From contig JBGCET010000008.1 of the NCBI GenBank assembly GCA_045106555.1, positions 62,001 through 126,000 on the forward strand: 64,000 nucleotides of DNA. Direction: 5' to 3'. A program made the translations under genes and the position numbers. The notes beneath the pieces were generated by a model. That model did not search any database. It was not told the DNA's origin and saw only the letters and a list, made by a program, of their open reading frames with translations. Numbering within the stretch: position 1 is the stretch's first letter; the number at the start of each line of letters is the position of its first letter. Positions 16,765 to 25,235 of the stretch are shown piece by piece. Source of the DNA: JANQOZ01 sp045106555. Its GTDB lineage: Bacteria > Pseudomonadota > Gammaproteobacteria > Xanthomonadales > SZUA-38.

Positions 16765-18756
16765 ATGTCGGCCCAATGGACCAATCTGTGGACCAGGTCT
16801 CTGACGAAAAGCGCAGCCTTGGCGTTGGCTGCGTGCAGCGTTACCTTTCTTGCGGGATGCGGCGGCGGAAGCAGCAGCAACGAGCCAGGAACTGCGGAAC
16901 CACCGCCGGAGGTCACTGAGTCGCGAGGCTGTGATGGATCCTGCGTAAACGCCGGATCATTTTTGACCACCGCTGCGGTTCAGCAGATCATCGCCCAGGC
17001 CGCGGCTGAAGCCACCGCCCAGGGCAGCCCCGCCACCATAGCGGTTGTTGATCGGCCCGGTAACGTTCTTGCTGTGTACCAAATGGCTGGGGCACCTGGC
17101 AGCACAACCATCACCTCCACTAAAGGCGCGATCGGCGGGCTGGAAGAAATCTCCATCATCCCCAGCACCCTGTCGGCCATCGCCAAAGCTGTGACGGGTG
17201 CCTATCTGTCTTCGGAAGGCAACGGATTCACAACCCGCACCGCCAGTCAGATTGTTCAGGAACATTTTAATCCCGGTGAGTTTAATCAGCCCGGTGGCCC
17301 GCTGTTTGGGGTTCAATTCAGCCAATTGGCATGCTCGGATTTCATGCAGCGTTTTAATCCCATGGGAGGTTCAGCCCCAGGTCCCAAAAGATCACCGCTG
17401 GGTCTTTCAGCAGATCCTGGCGGAATGCCGTTGTATATCGATGGCGTACCCGTTGGCGGCATCGGCATTGAGAGTGATGGCATATATACCGCAGACTTGG
17501 TGATCTCTGATTTCGACCAGGCCCCGGATGAATTGATCGCTGTCGCCGGTAGTTTCGGATTCGCGCCGCCTGCCGACCGCCAAGCTGACAGAATTACGGT
17601 GGATGGCAAGACGTTTCGTTTCGCTGACGTTGGCCCATCAGATCTGGCCACAGATCCATCTACAGCACCAGGTTTTGCCAACTTAGGGCCCTCAATCGGT
17701 CAACTGGTGCCGGTCACAGGCTATACCAACGGAGACGTTATCCAAGGCACGGTTTTTGGCCAGCCCGGTTCAGGCATCCGCGCTGACACCCAAGATTATC
17801 CCGGCCTGGATGCCTTCGTTTTGGTGGATGAAAACAACCAAAATCGATTCCCCCCGGTGGCGGGAACCGATGGCGCCAACGCCATGACAGAAAATGAAGT
17901 GCGAACGCTGATTCAAGAGGCGCTCAAGATTGCCAACAGCGCTCGCGCCCAGATCCGTCGGCCGGTGGGCTCCCAGGCTCGGGTCAGCATCTCCATTGTT
18001 GATACCAATGGCGCAATTCTCGGTATCGCCAGAACTCGCGACGCGCCCATATTTGGACTGGATGTGTCTCTGCAGAAATCCCGCACCGCAAATTTCTTTT
18101 CCGGAGCCTTCGCTGGCGACGACCTGCGCGGCGCGCCCGACGCGTCGTACATCAACTCCGCTCTCGAAGTCACTCAGACCATTCGCATCGGCGACTACGC
18201 GGACGCAGCCAAAACCTTTCTGGAATCACCGACCGCACTGGATGACGGCGCATTCGCCTTTGCCGACCGATCCGGCGGCAACCTGTCCCGCCCGTACTTC
18301 CCCGACGGTTTGGTTGGCACAGAAAATGGGCCTTTCAGCAAGCCATTTGAGATATGGAGTCCCTTCAGCGTTGGCCTGCAACTAGATTTGGTTTACAACC
18401 AAGTGATCCAGCACGTGGGCTTTGTCCTGGGCGCATTCCCGGATGTGGGCAATAACTGTACCAGCATCGGTCGACTACCCAATGGCATCCAGATCTTCCC
18501 CGGCAGCGTGCCCGTGTATCGCGGTAATACCCTGATCGGCGGCATCGGCGTGTCTGGCGACGGAATCGACCAAGACGACATGATCTCGTTTCTGGGCCTG
18601 CACAACGCCGGAGAAATTCTTGGCAGCATCAACAATGCACCGCCAGAGATTCGCGCCGATAATCTGACCCCGAAAGGGGTTCGGTTGCGCTACGTCCAGT
18701 GCCCCCAGTCGCCCTTTCTGGACAGTTCTGAAATCAATGTCTGCGAGGGTAAGTAA
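16765..18756 (+). CDS. Lipoprotein with two GlcG/HbpS-like domains
   Basis: A 663-residue protein with a lipoprotein signal ending FLAGC (Cys32), followed by a Gly/Ser/Pro linker. It contains two divergent copies of the GlcG/HbpS (DUF336) fold: about 69-240 (LTTAAVQQIIAQAAAEATAQ...IAVVDRPGNVLAVYQM) and about 374-620 (MTENEVRTLIQEALKIANSA...ISIVDTNGAILGIART). Each copy ends with a GGIGIESDG or GGIGVSGDG type motif. Family members such as HbpS bind heme or sense redox state. Its stop codon directly abuts the next ATG, so it is co-translated with the outer-membrane barrel gene. It may sit at the outer membrane as an accessory heme-binding or docking subunit. The function is inferred from fold and context. 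Confidence 0.75.
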   Translation: MSAQWTNLWTRSLTKSAALALAACSVTFLAGCGGGSSSNEPGTAEPPPEVTESRGCDGSCVNAGSFLTTAAVQQIIAQAAAEATAQGSPATIAVVDRPGNVLAVYQMAGAPGSTTITSTKGAIGGLEEISIIPSTLSAIAKAVTGAYLSSEGNGFTTRTASQIVQEHFNPGEFNQPGGPLFGVQFSQLACSDFMQRFNPMGGSAPGPKRSPLGLSADPGGMPLYIDGVPVGGIGIESDGIYTADLVISDFDQAPDELIAVAGSFGFAPPADRQADRITVDGKTFRFADVGPSDLATDPSTAPGFANLGPSIGQLVPVTGYTNGDVIQGTVFGQPGSGIRADTQDYPGLDAFVLVDENNQNRFPPVAGTDGANAMTENEVRTLIQEALKIANSARAQIRRPVGSQARVSISIVDTNGAILGIARTRDAPIFGLDVSLQKSRTANFFSGAFAGDDLRGAPDASYINSALEVTQTIRIGDYADAAKTFLESPTALDDGAFAFADRSGGNLSRPYFPDGLVGTENGPFSKPFEIWSPFSVGLQLDLVYNQVIQHVGFVLGAFPDVGNNCTSIGRLPNGIQIFPGSVPVYRGNTLIGGIGVSGDGIDQDDMISFLGLHNAGEILGSINNAPPEIRADNLTPKGVRLRYVQCPQSPFLDSSEINVCEGK

Positions 18757-20553
18757 ATGAACCAGCGCATCACAACCAGTGTCTTTTTGCTCTGCCTTAT
18801 GGTCGGTAACCATGCACAGGCTTTGAGCCTGACTGACGCCGCCGCCCTGCTTTCCCAATCGGTCAGTAGCGCCGATGAGGTGCTGCGACGAAGAGCCGGA
18901 CGCCGTCGACCGGGAAAACAGCCGCCAGTGGCTCCCGAAGAGCCAGAAATCGATCTGGCCAGAATACAGCCGGTAGCGGCTAAAAATATCGACGATTACT
19001 TTGTTCCCGTGCCGGACCGCTGGCGCATTATGGAATCCTTGGGCCAAAAGCAGCGCTGGTTTGACCCTTACAACGTCAACACCTACAAAGCGGACAAACC
19101 CCTGTACGACGACTGGTTCCTGAATATTTTGGCTATATCGGACACGGTCATTGAGCCTCGCAGTATTCCAACGCCGGTTGGGCTGCAGTCAACAACCAAT
19201 CCAGGTTCCATCGACATATTCGGCGATAACGACCAAGTGATATTCGCGGAAAACCTGATCGTTGGCGCGGTTTACTACAAAGGAAACACGGTCTTCAGGC
19301 CACCCGACTACGAGTACCGCCTTACCCTCGCCTTCCAATACAACCGGGTAGAAGTGGACGAGCGGCGTTTTCTGAACATCGATCCTCGCTTCGATGAAGG
19401 CACACGGGAAGATTTTCACGTAGGGGTGCAAGAACTGTTTGTCGATAAGCACCTGCGCAATGTCTCCACCCGCTACGATTTTGACAGTCTGCGACTAGGA
19501 ATCCAGCCTTTCTCTACCGACTTCCGCGGCTTTCTATTTCAAGACCTGCAGTTCGGGGCGCGGTTGTTCGGCAACCGAGATAACAATAAAACTCAGTACA
19601 ACCTGGCCTGGTTCCGGCGCCTGGAGAAAGACACCAACAGTGGATTGAACGATCTTGGTGCCGGTTTCCGCGACGACGATGTGTTCATCGCCAACGTCTA
19701 CAAACAGGATTGGCCAGTGTTGGGATTCTTCTCCCAGGCGACCGTGGTGCATAACCGCAACCGGGAAGACGAGTTTTTCTTCGATGAAAACGGCTTTATC
19801 GCCCGCCCCAGCTCCCTGGGTAATGAGCGCCCCAGAGAATATGACGTCACCTACTTTGGTCTTAACGGCGACGGGCATTTCGGTCGATATAACCTGACTG
19901 CCTCCGCTTACCTGGCGGTGGGTGATGTGTCTCCCGCCGTTTTCTCTGATCAGAAGGTGGACATCGAATCGGCCTTCGTCGCTGCAGAAGCCGGTGCGGA
20001 TTTCGACTGGGTACGGCTGCGAATCTCTGCCCTTTACGCTTCCGGTGACAATGACCCGTTTGACGACGAAGCCAATGGCTTTGATGCCATTTTCGAAAAC
20101 CCGATATTTGCTGGCGCTGACACCTCTTATTGGATTCGTCAAACCGTGCCGCTGGTAGGCGGTGGTGGGGTCATTCTGTCAGGCAGAAACTCTGTCCTGC
20201 CCTCCATGCGTTCATCGCGGGAGCTGGGGCAATCCAATTTCGAAAATCCAGGCATGAAGCTCATCGGCATTGGCGCAGACTTTGATCTGACGCCCCAGAC
20301 CCGGCTGTCCTTTAACGTCAACCAAATGTGGTTTGACGACACCTCGGTGGTTGAAGTGGCCAGAAACCAGGGCCCCATAGATTCCGAGTTGGGCTTGGAC
20401 GTATCTGCAGCACTAATCTGGCGGCCGTACTTCACGCAAAACATTGTTGTCAGGTTGTCAGCCGCCGGAATGATCCCGGGGGAAGGTTTTGAGCAACTCT
20501 TTGGCGATGAGAAGCACTATTCCGTGCTTGCCAACATTATTCTGGCTTACTAG
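18757..20553 (+). CDS. Outer-membrane beta-barrel protein of the cytochrome operon
   Basis: A 598-residue exported protein: signal peptide about 1-22 (ending NHAQA), a basic, Pro-rich linker, and then many alternating amphipathic strands rich in aromatic and charged residues (YEYRLTLAFQYNRVEV, TQYNLAWFRRLEKD, GRYNLTASAYLAVGDV, TRLSFNVNQMWFDD). It ends in NIILAY with an aromatic C-terminal residue, as expected for Bam substrates. It has no CxxCH. It resembles alginate-export/porin-type barrels generally rather than a specific known MtrB/PioB family. Lying between heme-protein genes, it is a candidate for the sheath that lets a cytochrome cross the outer membrane. Confidence 0.72.
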   Translation: MNQRITTSVFLLCLMVGNHAQALSLTDAAALLSQSVSSADEVLRRRAGRRRPGKQPPVAPEEPEIDLARIQPVAAKNIDDYFVPVPDRWRIMESLGQKQRWFDPYNVNTYKADKPLYDDWFLNILAISDTVIEPRSIPTPVGLQSTTNPGSIDIFGDNDQVIFAENLIVGAVYYKGNTVFRPPDYEYRLTLAFQYNRVEVDERRFLNIDPRFDEGTREDFHVGVQELFVDKHLRNVSTRYDFDSLRLGIQPFSTDFRGFLFQDLQFGARLFGNRDNNKTQYNLAWFRRLEKDTNSGLNDLGAGFRDDDVFIANVYKQDWPVLGFFSQATVVHNRNREDEFFFDENGFIARPSSLGNERPREYDVTYFGLNGDGHFGRYNLTASAYLAVGDVSPAVFSDQKVDIESAFVAAEAGADFDWVRLRISALYASGDNDPFDDEANGFDAIFENPIFAGADTSYWIRQTVPLVGGGGVILSGRNSVLPSMRSSRELGQSNFENPGMKLIGIGADFDLTPQTRLSFNVNQMWFDDTSVVEVARNQGPIDSELGLDVSAALIWRPYFTQNIVVRLSAAGMIPGEGFEQLFGDEKHYSVLANIILAY

Positions 20554-20566
20554 GGCGAGAGACATC

Positions 20567-23500
20567 ATGAAAGCATTAAAAATCCTCGCAGCCGCCACCC
20601 TGCTTCTCGGCGGAGCGGGTATATTCGCCGCCGAAGGCGAAAAGCCTCGGGAAGTGAGCAATGTTCGTGCGCCGGCAGCGCCGCCGTTCCAAACCTGGGA
20701 TCAGGCCGACGCAAAAAGTGCAGGCTGCGTCAGCTGTCACACCGCCAGTGATCGTAAAACTATGCATGCCTCTGAAGCCGTCGTGCTTGGCTGCACCGAC
20801 TGCCACGGCGGCGACGCTTCGGTAACCTGGAGCGGTGAGCCCGAAGAGCCGCTGTATTACAAAGCGGTGCACAAGCATGAAACGGGCTATCCAGAACACC
20901 ACGGTGATGATCATGGTGGCGATCACGACGATGGTCACGGCAATGCCCACGATGACGGCCACGGTGGCGCCAAAGACAGCCATGGCGAATCTGACGCACA
21001 CAGTGGCTCATGGACCTTGGGTAAAACCGGCTACGACCACGATCAGCCGATTTATAGCGACCAATATCAATCGTACATAGACCGTTCCCACGTCCAACCT
21101 CGCTATCCTGACACCTTTGCTTACCCATCCAGCACCAACCCAAGAGATGCGTACGCAATCTATAACAAGGAAGACCCCGAGTTTGTTCGCTTCGTAAACC
21201 CAGGCGATCTGCGTATCGCTCGTGATGCGTGCGGAGCCTGCCACATGCCTATCATTCAGGCATCGGAACGCAGCCTCATGGCCACCGGCGCGATGCTGTA
21301 CGGCGGCGCTTCTTACAACAACGGAATTCTGCCTTTTAAAAGGTACATTTTGGGCGAGAGCTTCACCCGTGACGGCAAACCGGCATTACTGAAAAACCCG
21401 GTGGAGGTCACCGAGAAGATGCGCAAACGCGGCATCCTGCCTCAGCTCTCTCCCCTGCCCACCTGGCAAACCACACCCATGTCAGACAACTTCCGGGTGT
21501 TTGAGCGCGGTGGCAGGAACATCGTCAACCTGTTTCCGGAGACCGGCTTACCTAATGCCCTGGGTCAATTGCAGCGTATTGAAGAGCCCGGCCGACCCGA
21601 TATCCGCCAATCCAATCGAGGTCCCGCTACCGGTAACCGGGTAGCCATTCCTGTGTTGAACATCCACAAGACCCGGCTTAATGATCCCAATCTTTGGTTT
21701 ATGGGCACCAACGACAATCCGGGGGACTTCCGTCAATCCGGCTGTACCGCCTGTCACGTTGTGTACGCCAATGACCGGACCTGGAAAAGCTCAGGTATGT
21801 ACAAAGACTTTGGTCACCGGGGCCTAACCCAGACTGCTGACCCAACCATTCCCGATGACATTCCGGGGCATCCCTTGAAGCACGAGTTCACCCGGGCAAT
21901 CCCCACCAGCCAATGCATGATCTGTCACATGCACCAGCCCAACATGTTTATTAATACCTATCTGGGCAACACCATGTGGGACTATGAGTCCGACGCCCCT
22001 GCCATGTGGCCGGAGCAACAGCAGGATCACCCGGATTACATCAAACGCACACTTCTGGACCGAAACCCGGAGGAAGCAGTAACCCGAGGCAAGTGGGCTG
22101 ACATAGAGTTCCTCGAACAGGTATCGGAAATGAACCCGGACCTCAATGACACCCAATTTGCTGACTATCACGGGCACGGTTGGAATTTCCGCGGCGTTTT
22201 CAAACGCGACCGTCAGGGCAACTTGCTGGACGCTGAAGGCGACCAGGTAGACAACAACGACCCGAAAAAATGGGACAAAGCTGTCCATATGTCTTCCATC
22301 CATGCGGATGTGGGCATGCACTGCGTCGATTGCCATTTCCAACAGGACGGGCACAGCAACGGACACATTGTTGGCGAGGTTATGGCCGGCGTCGAAATCA
22401 AATGTATCGACTGTCACGGCACGCCAGATGAATATGCCACTTTGCTCACCAGTGGCGCGATGGCGCCCCCCGCTGGCAACAACCTGGCCTTAAAGCGTAA
22501 CCCTGACGGAAAACGTCGTTTTGAATGGAGCGGCGGAAAACTGCTTCAGCGCTCGTTGGTGAACCCCGGGCTGGAATGGGAGGTTAGTCAGCTGAAAGAC
22601 AGTTCCACCGTTGGTCACCCTGAGTACAACGAAAAGTCGGCTAGGGCCAAACTGATGTCCAAAGACACTGCCAGCTTGGATTGGGGTCAGCACGTGGAGG
22701 AAGATGAGCGTGCCCATGGGTACGACAACATGCTCTGCTATACGTGTCACACCTCCTGGACTACCAGTTGTGGCGGCTGCCATCTGCCCATTCAGGCGAA
22801 CTGGAAAGCCAAAGAACACCATTTTGAAGGCGAATTCAGCCGATCTTACGCCACCTATAACCCTCAGGTTGCCAGAGATCAGATGTTCCAATTGGGCAGG
22901 CATGGCGAGATCAAGCACAACAAAATTGCCCCCATTCGCTCAACCTCTGCTCTGGTGCTGTCCTCGCGCAACGCTAACCGCGAGTTGATCTACATTCAGC
23001 AGCCGCCCATTGCGGCCTCGGGTTACAGCTCTCAGGCCATGGCGCCCCACTTCCCTCACACCACACGTCTGACGGAAACCAAGACCTGTACAGACTGTCA
23101 CTTGTCCAAAGAAAACGACAATAACGCGATCATGGCGCAGTTGCTGCTGCACGGCACCAAATTTGTCGATTTCATCGGCTATAACGCCTGGGTAGGAACC
23201 GAGGGCCAGATTGCAGGTGTTCGAGTGACCGAATGGGATGAACCGCAAGCGGTGATTGGCAGTTACCTGCACAAGTACGCCTACCCTAAATGGTATGACG
23301 AACACGAAGACAAGGGTCGGGAGCTGCAGGAAGCCTATACCCACCGATCAGGACCCGTGGGGTGCATTCAGTTGCGAGGCGAGTACGTTTACGTGTCCGA
23401 AGGGCCTAAAGGCACCCAGGTGTTTGACGTTGCCTCAATTGCCAACAAAGCGTTTTCCCAGCGAATTATTTCCGCGCCATTCTCACCTTTGGGTCATGAC

Positions 23501-24577
23501 ACGCGAATTAAGAGTGAAAATGCCACCTGCGTGAAAATGGCAACCACTCAACCTGTCCACCCGGATCGCAACAAGGGTGAGCTGATGCGCGAAGTTAACA
23601 AAGAGCAGCCGTTTCACCCCATATACAACTACGCGTTTATCACCGATTCAGTTGAAGGTTTGATCCTGACGGATATCAACACCCTGCACGACTTGGAACC
23701 TCGCAATAACTTCCTGGAACGTGCATTGACCTGGAACCCCGGTGGTATTTTGGACGGCGCACAGCACCTCTATATCGCGGGCTACTGGGTCTACATTGCT
23801 GCCGATGCAGGCATCGTAGTGCTAAACCTGGACGATCCAATGAATCCGGAGCATGTCACCACGATCAAGCTGCCCGGAGTTCGCTCAACGCACCTACAGT
23901 TCCGCTATCTGTACGCAACGGCGGCTGATGGCCTGCACGTCATCGATGTGACCCAGCCCACCAAACCGGTAATGCTGACCGACGCACATATTCCCATGCG
24001 CGACGCCCACCACATGCACATCGCCCGAACCTACGCCTATGTGGCAGCGGGCAGTGAAGGTTTGGCTATCGTGGATATCACTCAAGCCGATAAGCCCCGC
24101 CTGCACGAAATGTTTAACGCCGGTGGGCAAATAAACGATGCCAGGGACGTTGTTGTCGGCACAACGAATGCCTCGCTCTACGCCTACGTGGCTGACGGCA
24201 AGAACGGCCTCAAGGTAGTGCACTTAACCGCGCCCAATCGTCAGCCGAATTTTTATGGCTTTAGTCCAGAGCCTAAGCCGGAACTGATTGCTTGGTATCC
24301 AACCAAACATGCGGCAACAGCCCTGTCTCGCGGATTGGAGCGGGACCGGGGTGTTGACGAAACCGGTGGCCAGGTCGCGGTGTTCGGACGCATTGGGTCA
24401 AGGCCCTTTAACATGCAGGAACAGCAGAAGCTGTATTTGGATCGAGATGGCAATCCCTGGTTCGTCACCGACAAGGATGACAACCCTCAGCGCATGAGCA
24501 AACGTAATAAGCCGGAGGAAAAGCCCAAAGGAACCCCTGGGATTTCTCAGATTGGCGCTGGAGCCCCTAACGAATAA
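20567..24577 (+). CDS. Exported ten-heme cytochrome c with His-rich segment and LVIVD beta-propeller
   Basis: A 1336-residue protein with a signal peptide (MKALKILAAATLLL...FAAE). The start is set by the GGGCGAGAG site before the ATG; the frame is open upstream to 20489 but that part lies inside the barrel gene. Ten CxxCH sites lie between residues about 52 and 845 (CVSCH, CTDCH, CGACH, CTACH, CMICH, CVDCH, CIDCH, CYTCH, CGGCH, CTDCH). A His/Asp/Gly-rich stretch near residues 100-145 looks metal-binding. Residues about 931-1221 carry LVIVD-type repeats (GLILTDINTL, GIVVLNLDDPMNPE, GLHVIDVTQPTKP, GLAIVDITQADKP, GLKVVHLTAP), predicted to fold as a beta-propeller. It is the last gene of the operon and probably the terminal, outward-facing component. 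Surface location is inferred. Confidence 0.87.
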   Translation: MKALKILAAATLLLGGAGIFAAEGEKPREVSNVRAPAAPPFQTWDQADAKSAGCVSCHTASDRKTMHASEAVVLGCTDCHGGDASVTWSGEPEEPLYYKAVHKHETGYPEHHGDDHGGDHDDGHGNAHDDGHGGAKDSHGESDAHSGSWTLGKTGYDHDQPIYSDQYQSYIDRSHVQPRYPDTFAYPSSTNPRDAYAIYNKEDPEFVRFVNPGDLRIARDACGACHMPIIQASERSLMATGAMLYGGASYNNGILPFKRYILGESFTRDGKPALLKNPVEVTEKMRKRGILPQLSPLPTWQTTPMSDNFRVFERGGRNIVNLFPETGLPNALGQLQRIEEPGRPDIRQSNRGPATGNRVAIPVLNIHKTRLNDPNLWFMGTNDNPGDFRQSGCTACHVVYANDRTWKSSGMYKDFGHRGLTQTADPTIPDDIPGHPLKHEFTRAIPTSQCMICHMHQPNMFINTYLGNTMWDYESDAPAMWPEQQQDHPDYIKRTLLDRNPEEAVTRGKWADIEFLEQVSEMNPDLNDTQFADYHGHGWNFRGVFKRDRQGNLLDAEGDQVDNNDPKKWDKAVHMSSIHADVGMHCVDCHFQQDGHSNGHIVGEVMAGVEIKCIDCHGTPDEYATLLTSGAMAPPAGNNLALKRNPDGKRRFEWSGGKLLQRSLVNPGLEWEVSQLKDSSTVGHPEYNEKSARAKLMSKDTASLDWGQHVEEDERAHGYDNMLCYTCHTSWTTSCGGCHLPIQANWKAKEHHFEGEFSRSYATYNPQVARDQMFQLGRHGEIKHNKIAPIRSTSALVLSSRNANRELIYIQQPPIAASGYSSQAMAPHFPHTTRLTETKTCTDCHLSKENDNNAIMAQLLLHGTKFVDFIGYNAWVGTEGQIAGVRVTEWDEPQAVIGSYLHKYAYPKWYDEHEDKGRELQEAYTHRSGPVGCIQLRGEYVYVSEGPKGTQVFDVASIANKAFSQRIISAPFSPLGHDTRIKSENATCVKMATTQPVHPDRNKGELMREVNKEQPFHPIYNYAFITDSVEGLILTDINTLHDLEPRNNFLERALTWNPGGILDGAQHLYIAGYWVYIAADAGIVVLNLDDPMNPEHVTTIKLPGVRSTHLQFRYLYATAADGLHVIDVTQPTKPVMLTDAHIPMRDAHHMHIARTYAYVAAGSEGLAIVDITQADKPRLHEMFNAGGQINDARDVVVGTTNASLYAYVADGKNGLKVVHLTAPNRQPNFYGFSPEPKPELIAWYPTKHAATALSRGLERDRGVDETGGQVAVFGRIGSRPFNMQEQQKLYLDRDGNPWFVTDKDDNPQRMSKRNKPEEKPKGTPGISQIGAGAPNE

Positions 24578-24630
24578 CCTGTCTGACTGGGGCACAAACC
24601 GGGGCACAACAAACCCGACGGACGGATTTA

Positions 24631-24667
24631 GGGGCCGAGAGCGCGAACAGCGACCTCGGCCCTTTTG
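24631..24667 (+). terminator. Rho-independent terminator of the cytochrome operon
   Basis: GGGCCGAG (24632-24639) pairs perfectly with CTCGGCCC (24655-24662) and is followed by TTTT. It lies 54 bases after the last cytochrome gene and closes the six-gene unit. Confidence 0.8.
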
Positions 24668-24778
24668 GGTTTAGCTGGAAATTTCTGCGGGCGACATCGC
24701 AATATTCGCAACCTGAAAGATTTCGTTACCGAGGGTTTCGGGTAGAATGCACGAAGACTTTCGTTTTTGGAGCTAGCA

Positions 24779-25159
24779 ATGTTGCGAAAATTGTCACGCC
24801 TCTCGTTATTGACCTCGATGGCACTAGCCCTCAGTGCCTGCCAATCTGTCCCGGTTGATACCAATCGCGGCGCATTAGTGACTACACCGGGGGTTCAGCG
24901 GGTTTTCGAACAAAACCAGGACGTTCAGGAAATTGTGGTCAAAGATGACAGCGACATCCGCTGTATCCGCGAACGCCGCGTAGGCACCCATATGGTCACC
25001 CGTATTTGCCGAACCAAGGTTGAATGGGCTGCTTTAGAAGAACAAACCCGTTATCAGCATGAGCGCCGTTCCATTGGCGGTGCCTGTGGCGATACTCGTG
25101 GCGGAGGCCTCAGCCGTTGCAGCGAAGGTCGCCCGGGCGGTGGCGGTGTGGGTTTCTGA
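24779..25159 (+). CDS. Small lipoprotein of unknown function
   Basis: A 126-residue protein with a lipoprotein signal (LSRLSLLTSMALALSAC, lipid-attached Cys about residue 21). The ATG at 24779 is preferred to the in-frame TTG at 24767 because GGAG lies at the right distance before it. The middle part has two cysteines (SDIRCIRERRVGTHMVTRIC), and the end is Gly/Arg-rich with two more (GGACGDTRGGGLSRCSEGRP). I do not recognise a family. It stands alone after the operon terminator and converges on the TRAP genes. Confidence 0.75.
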   Translation: MLRKLSRLSLLTSMALALSACQSVPVDTNRGALVTTPGVQRVFEQNQDVQEIVVKDDSDIRCIRERRVGTHMVTRICRTKVEWAALEEQTRYQHERRSIGGACGDTRGGGLSRCSEGRPGGGGVGF

Positions 25160-25199
25160 ATTCCCCCATGTGGCAGTTCACCCTTGGTAAACTTGAACT

Positions 25200-25230
25200 G
25201 TTGAATGGGCCATGGATGGCTCATTTCAAC
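25200..25230. terminator. Hairpin between convergent genes, possible bidirectional terminator
   Basis: GTTGAATGGGCC can pair with GGCTCATTTCAAC (one bulge and one G-T pair) between the lipoprotein gene and the TRAP permease gene. There is no T-run on either side, so termination is only suggested. Confidence 0.3.
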
Positions 25231-25235
25231 GATCG

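Noticed and set aside
20489..20566. Longer start for the terminal ten-heme cytochrome
   Set aside because: The extra 26 residues overlap the barrel gene and precede, rather than form, the signal peptide; the ATG at 20567 has a good binding site.
20868..21000. Short repeated units in the His/Asp-rich region as a CRISPR or satellite array
   Set aside because: They are irregular codons for His, Asp and Gly inside a clear reading frame, without constant repeats or spacers.
11716..24577. The operon as a canonical MtrCAB or nitrite/sulfite reductase system
   Set aside because: No MtrA-like exported decaheme without membrane anchor, no recognisable MtrB N-terminal CxxC, no siroheme or NrfA CxxCK motif was found.
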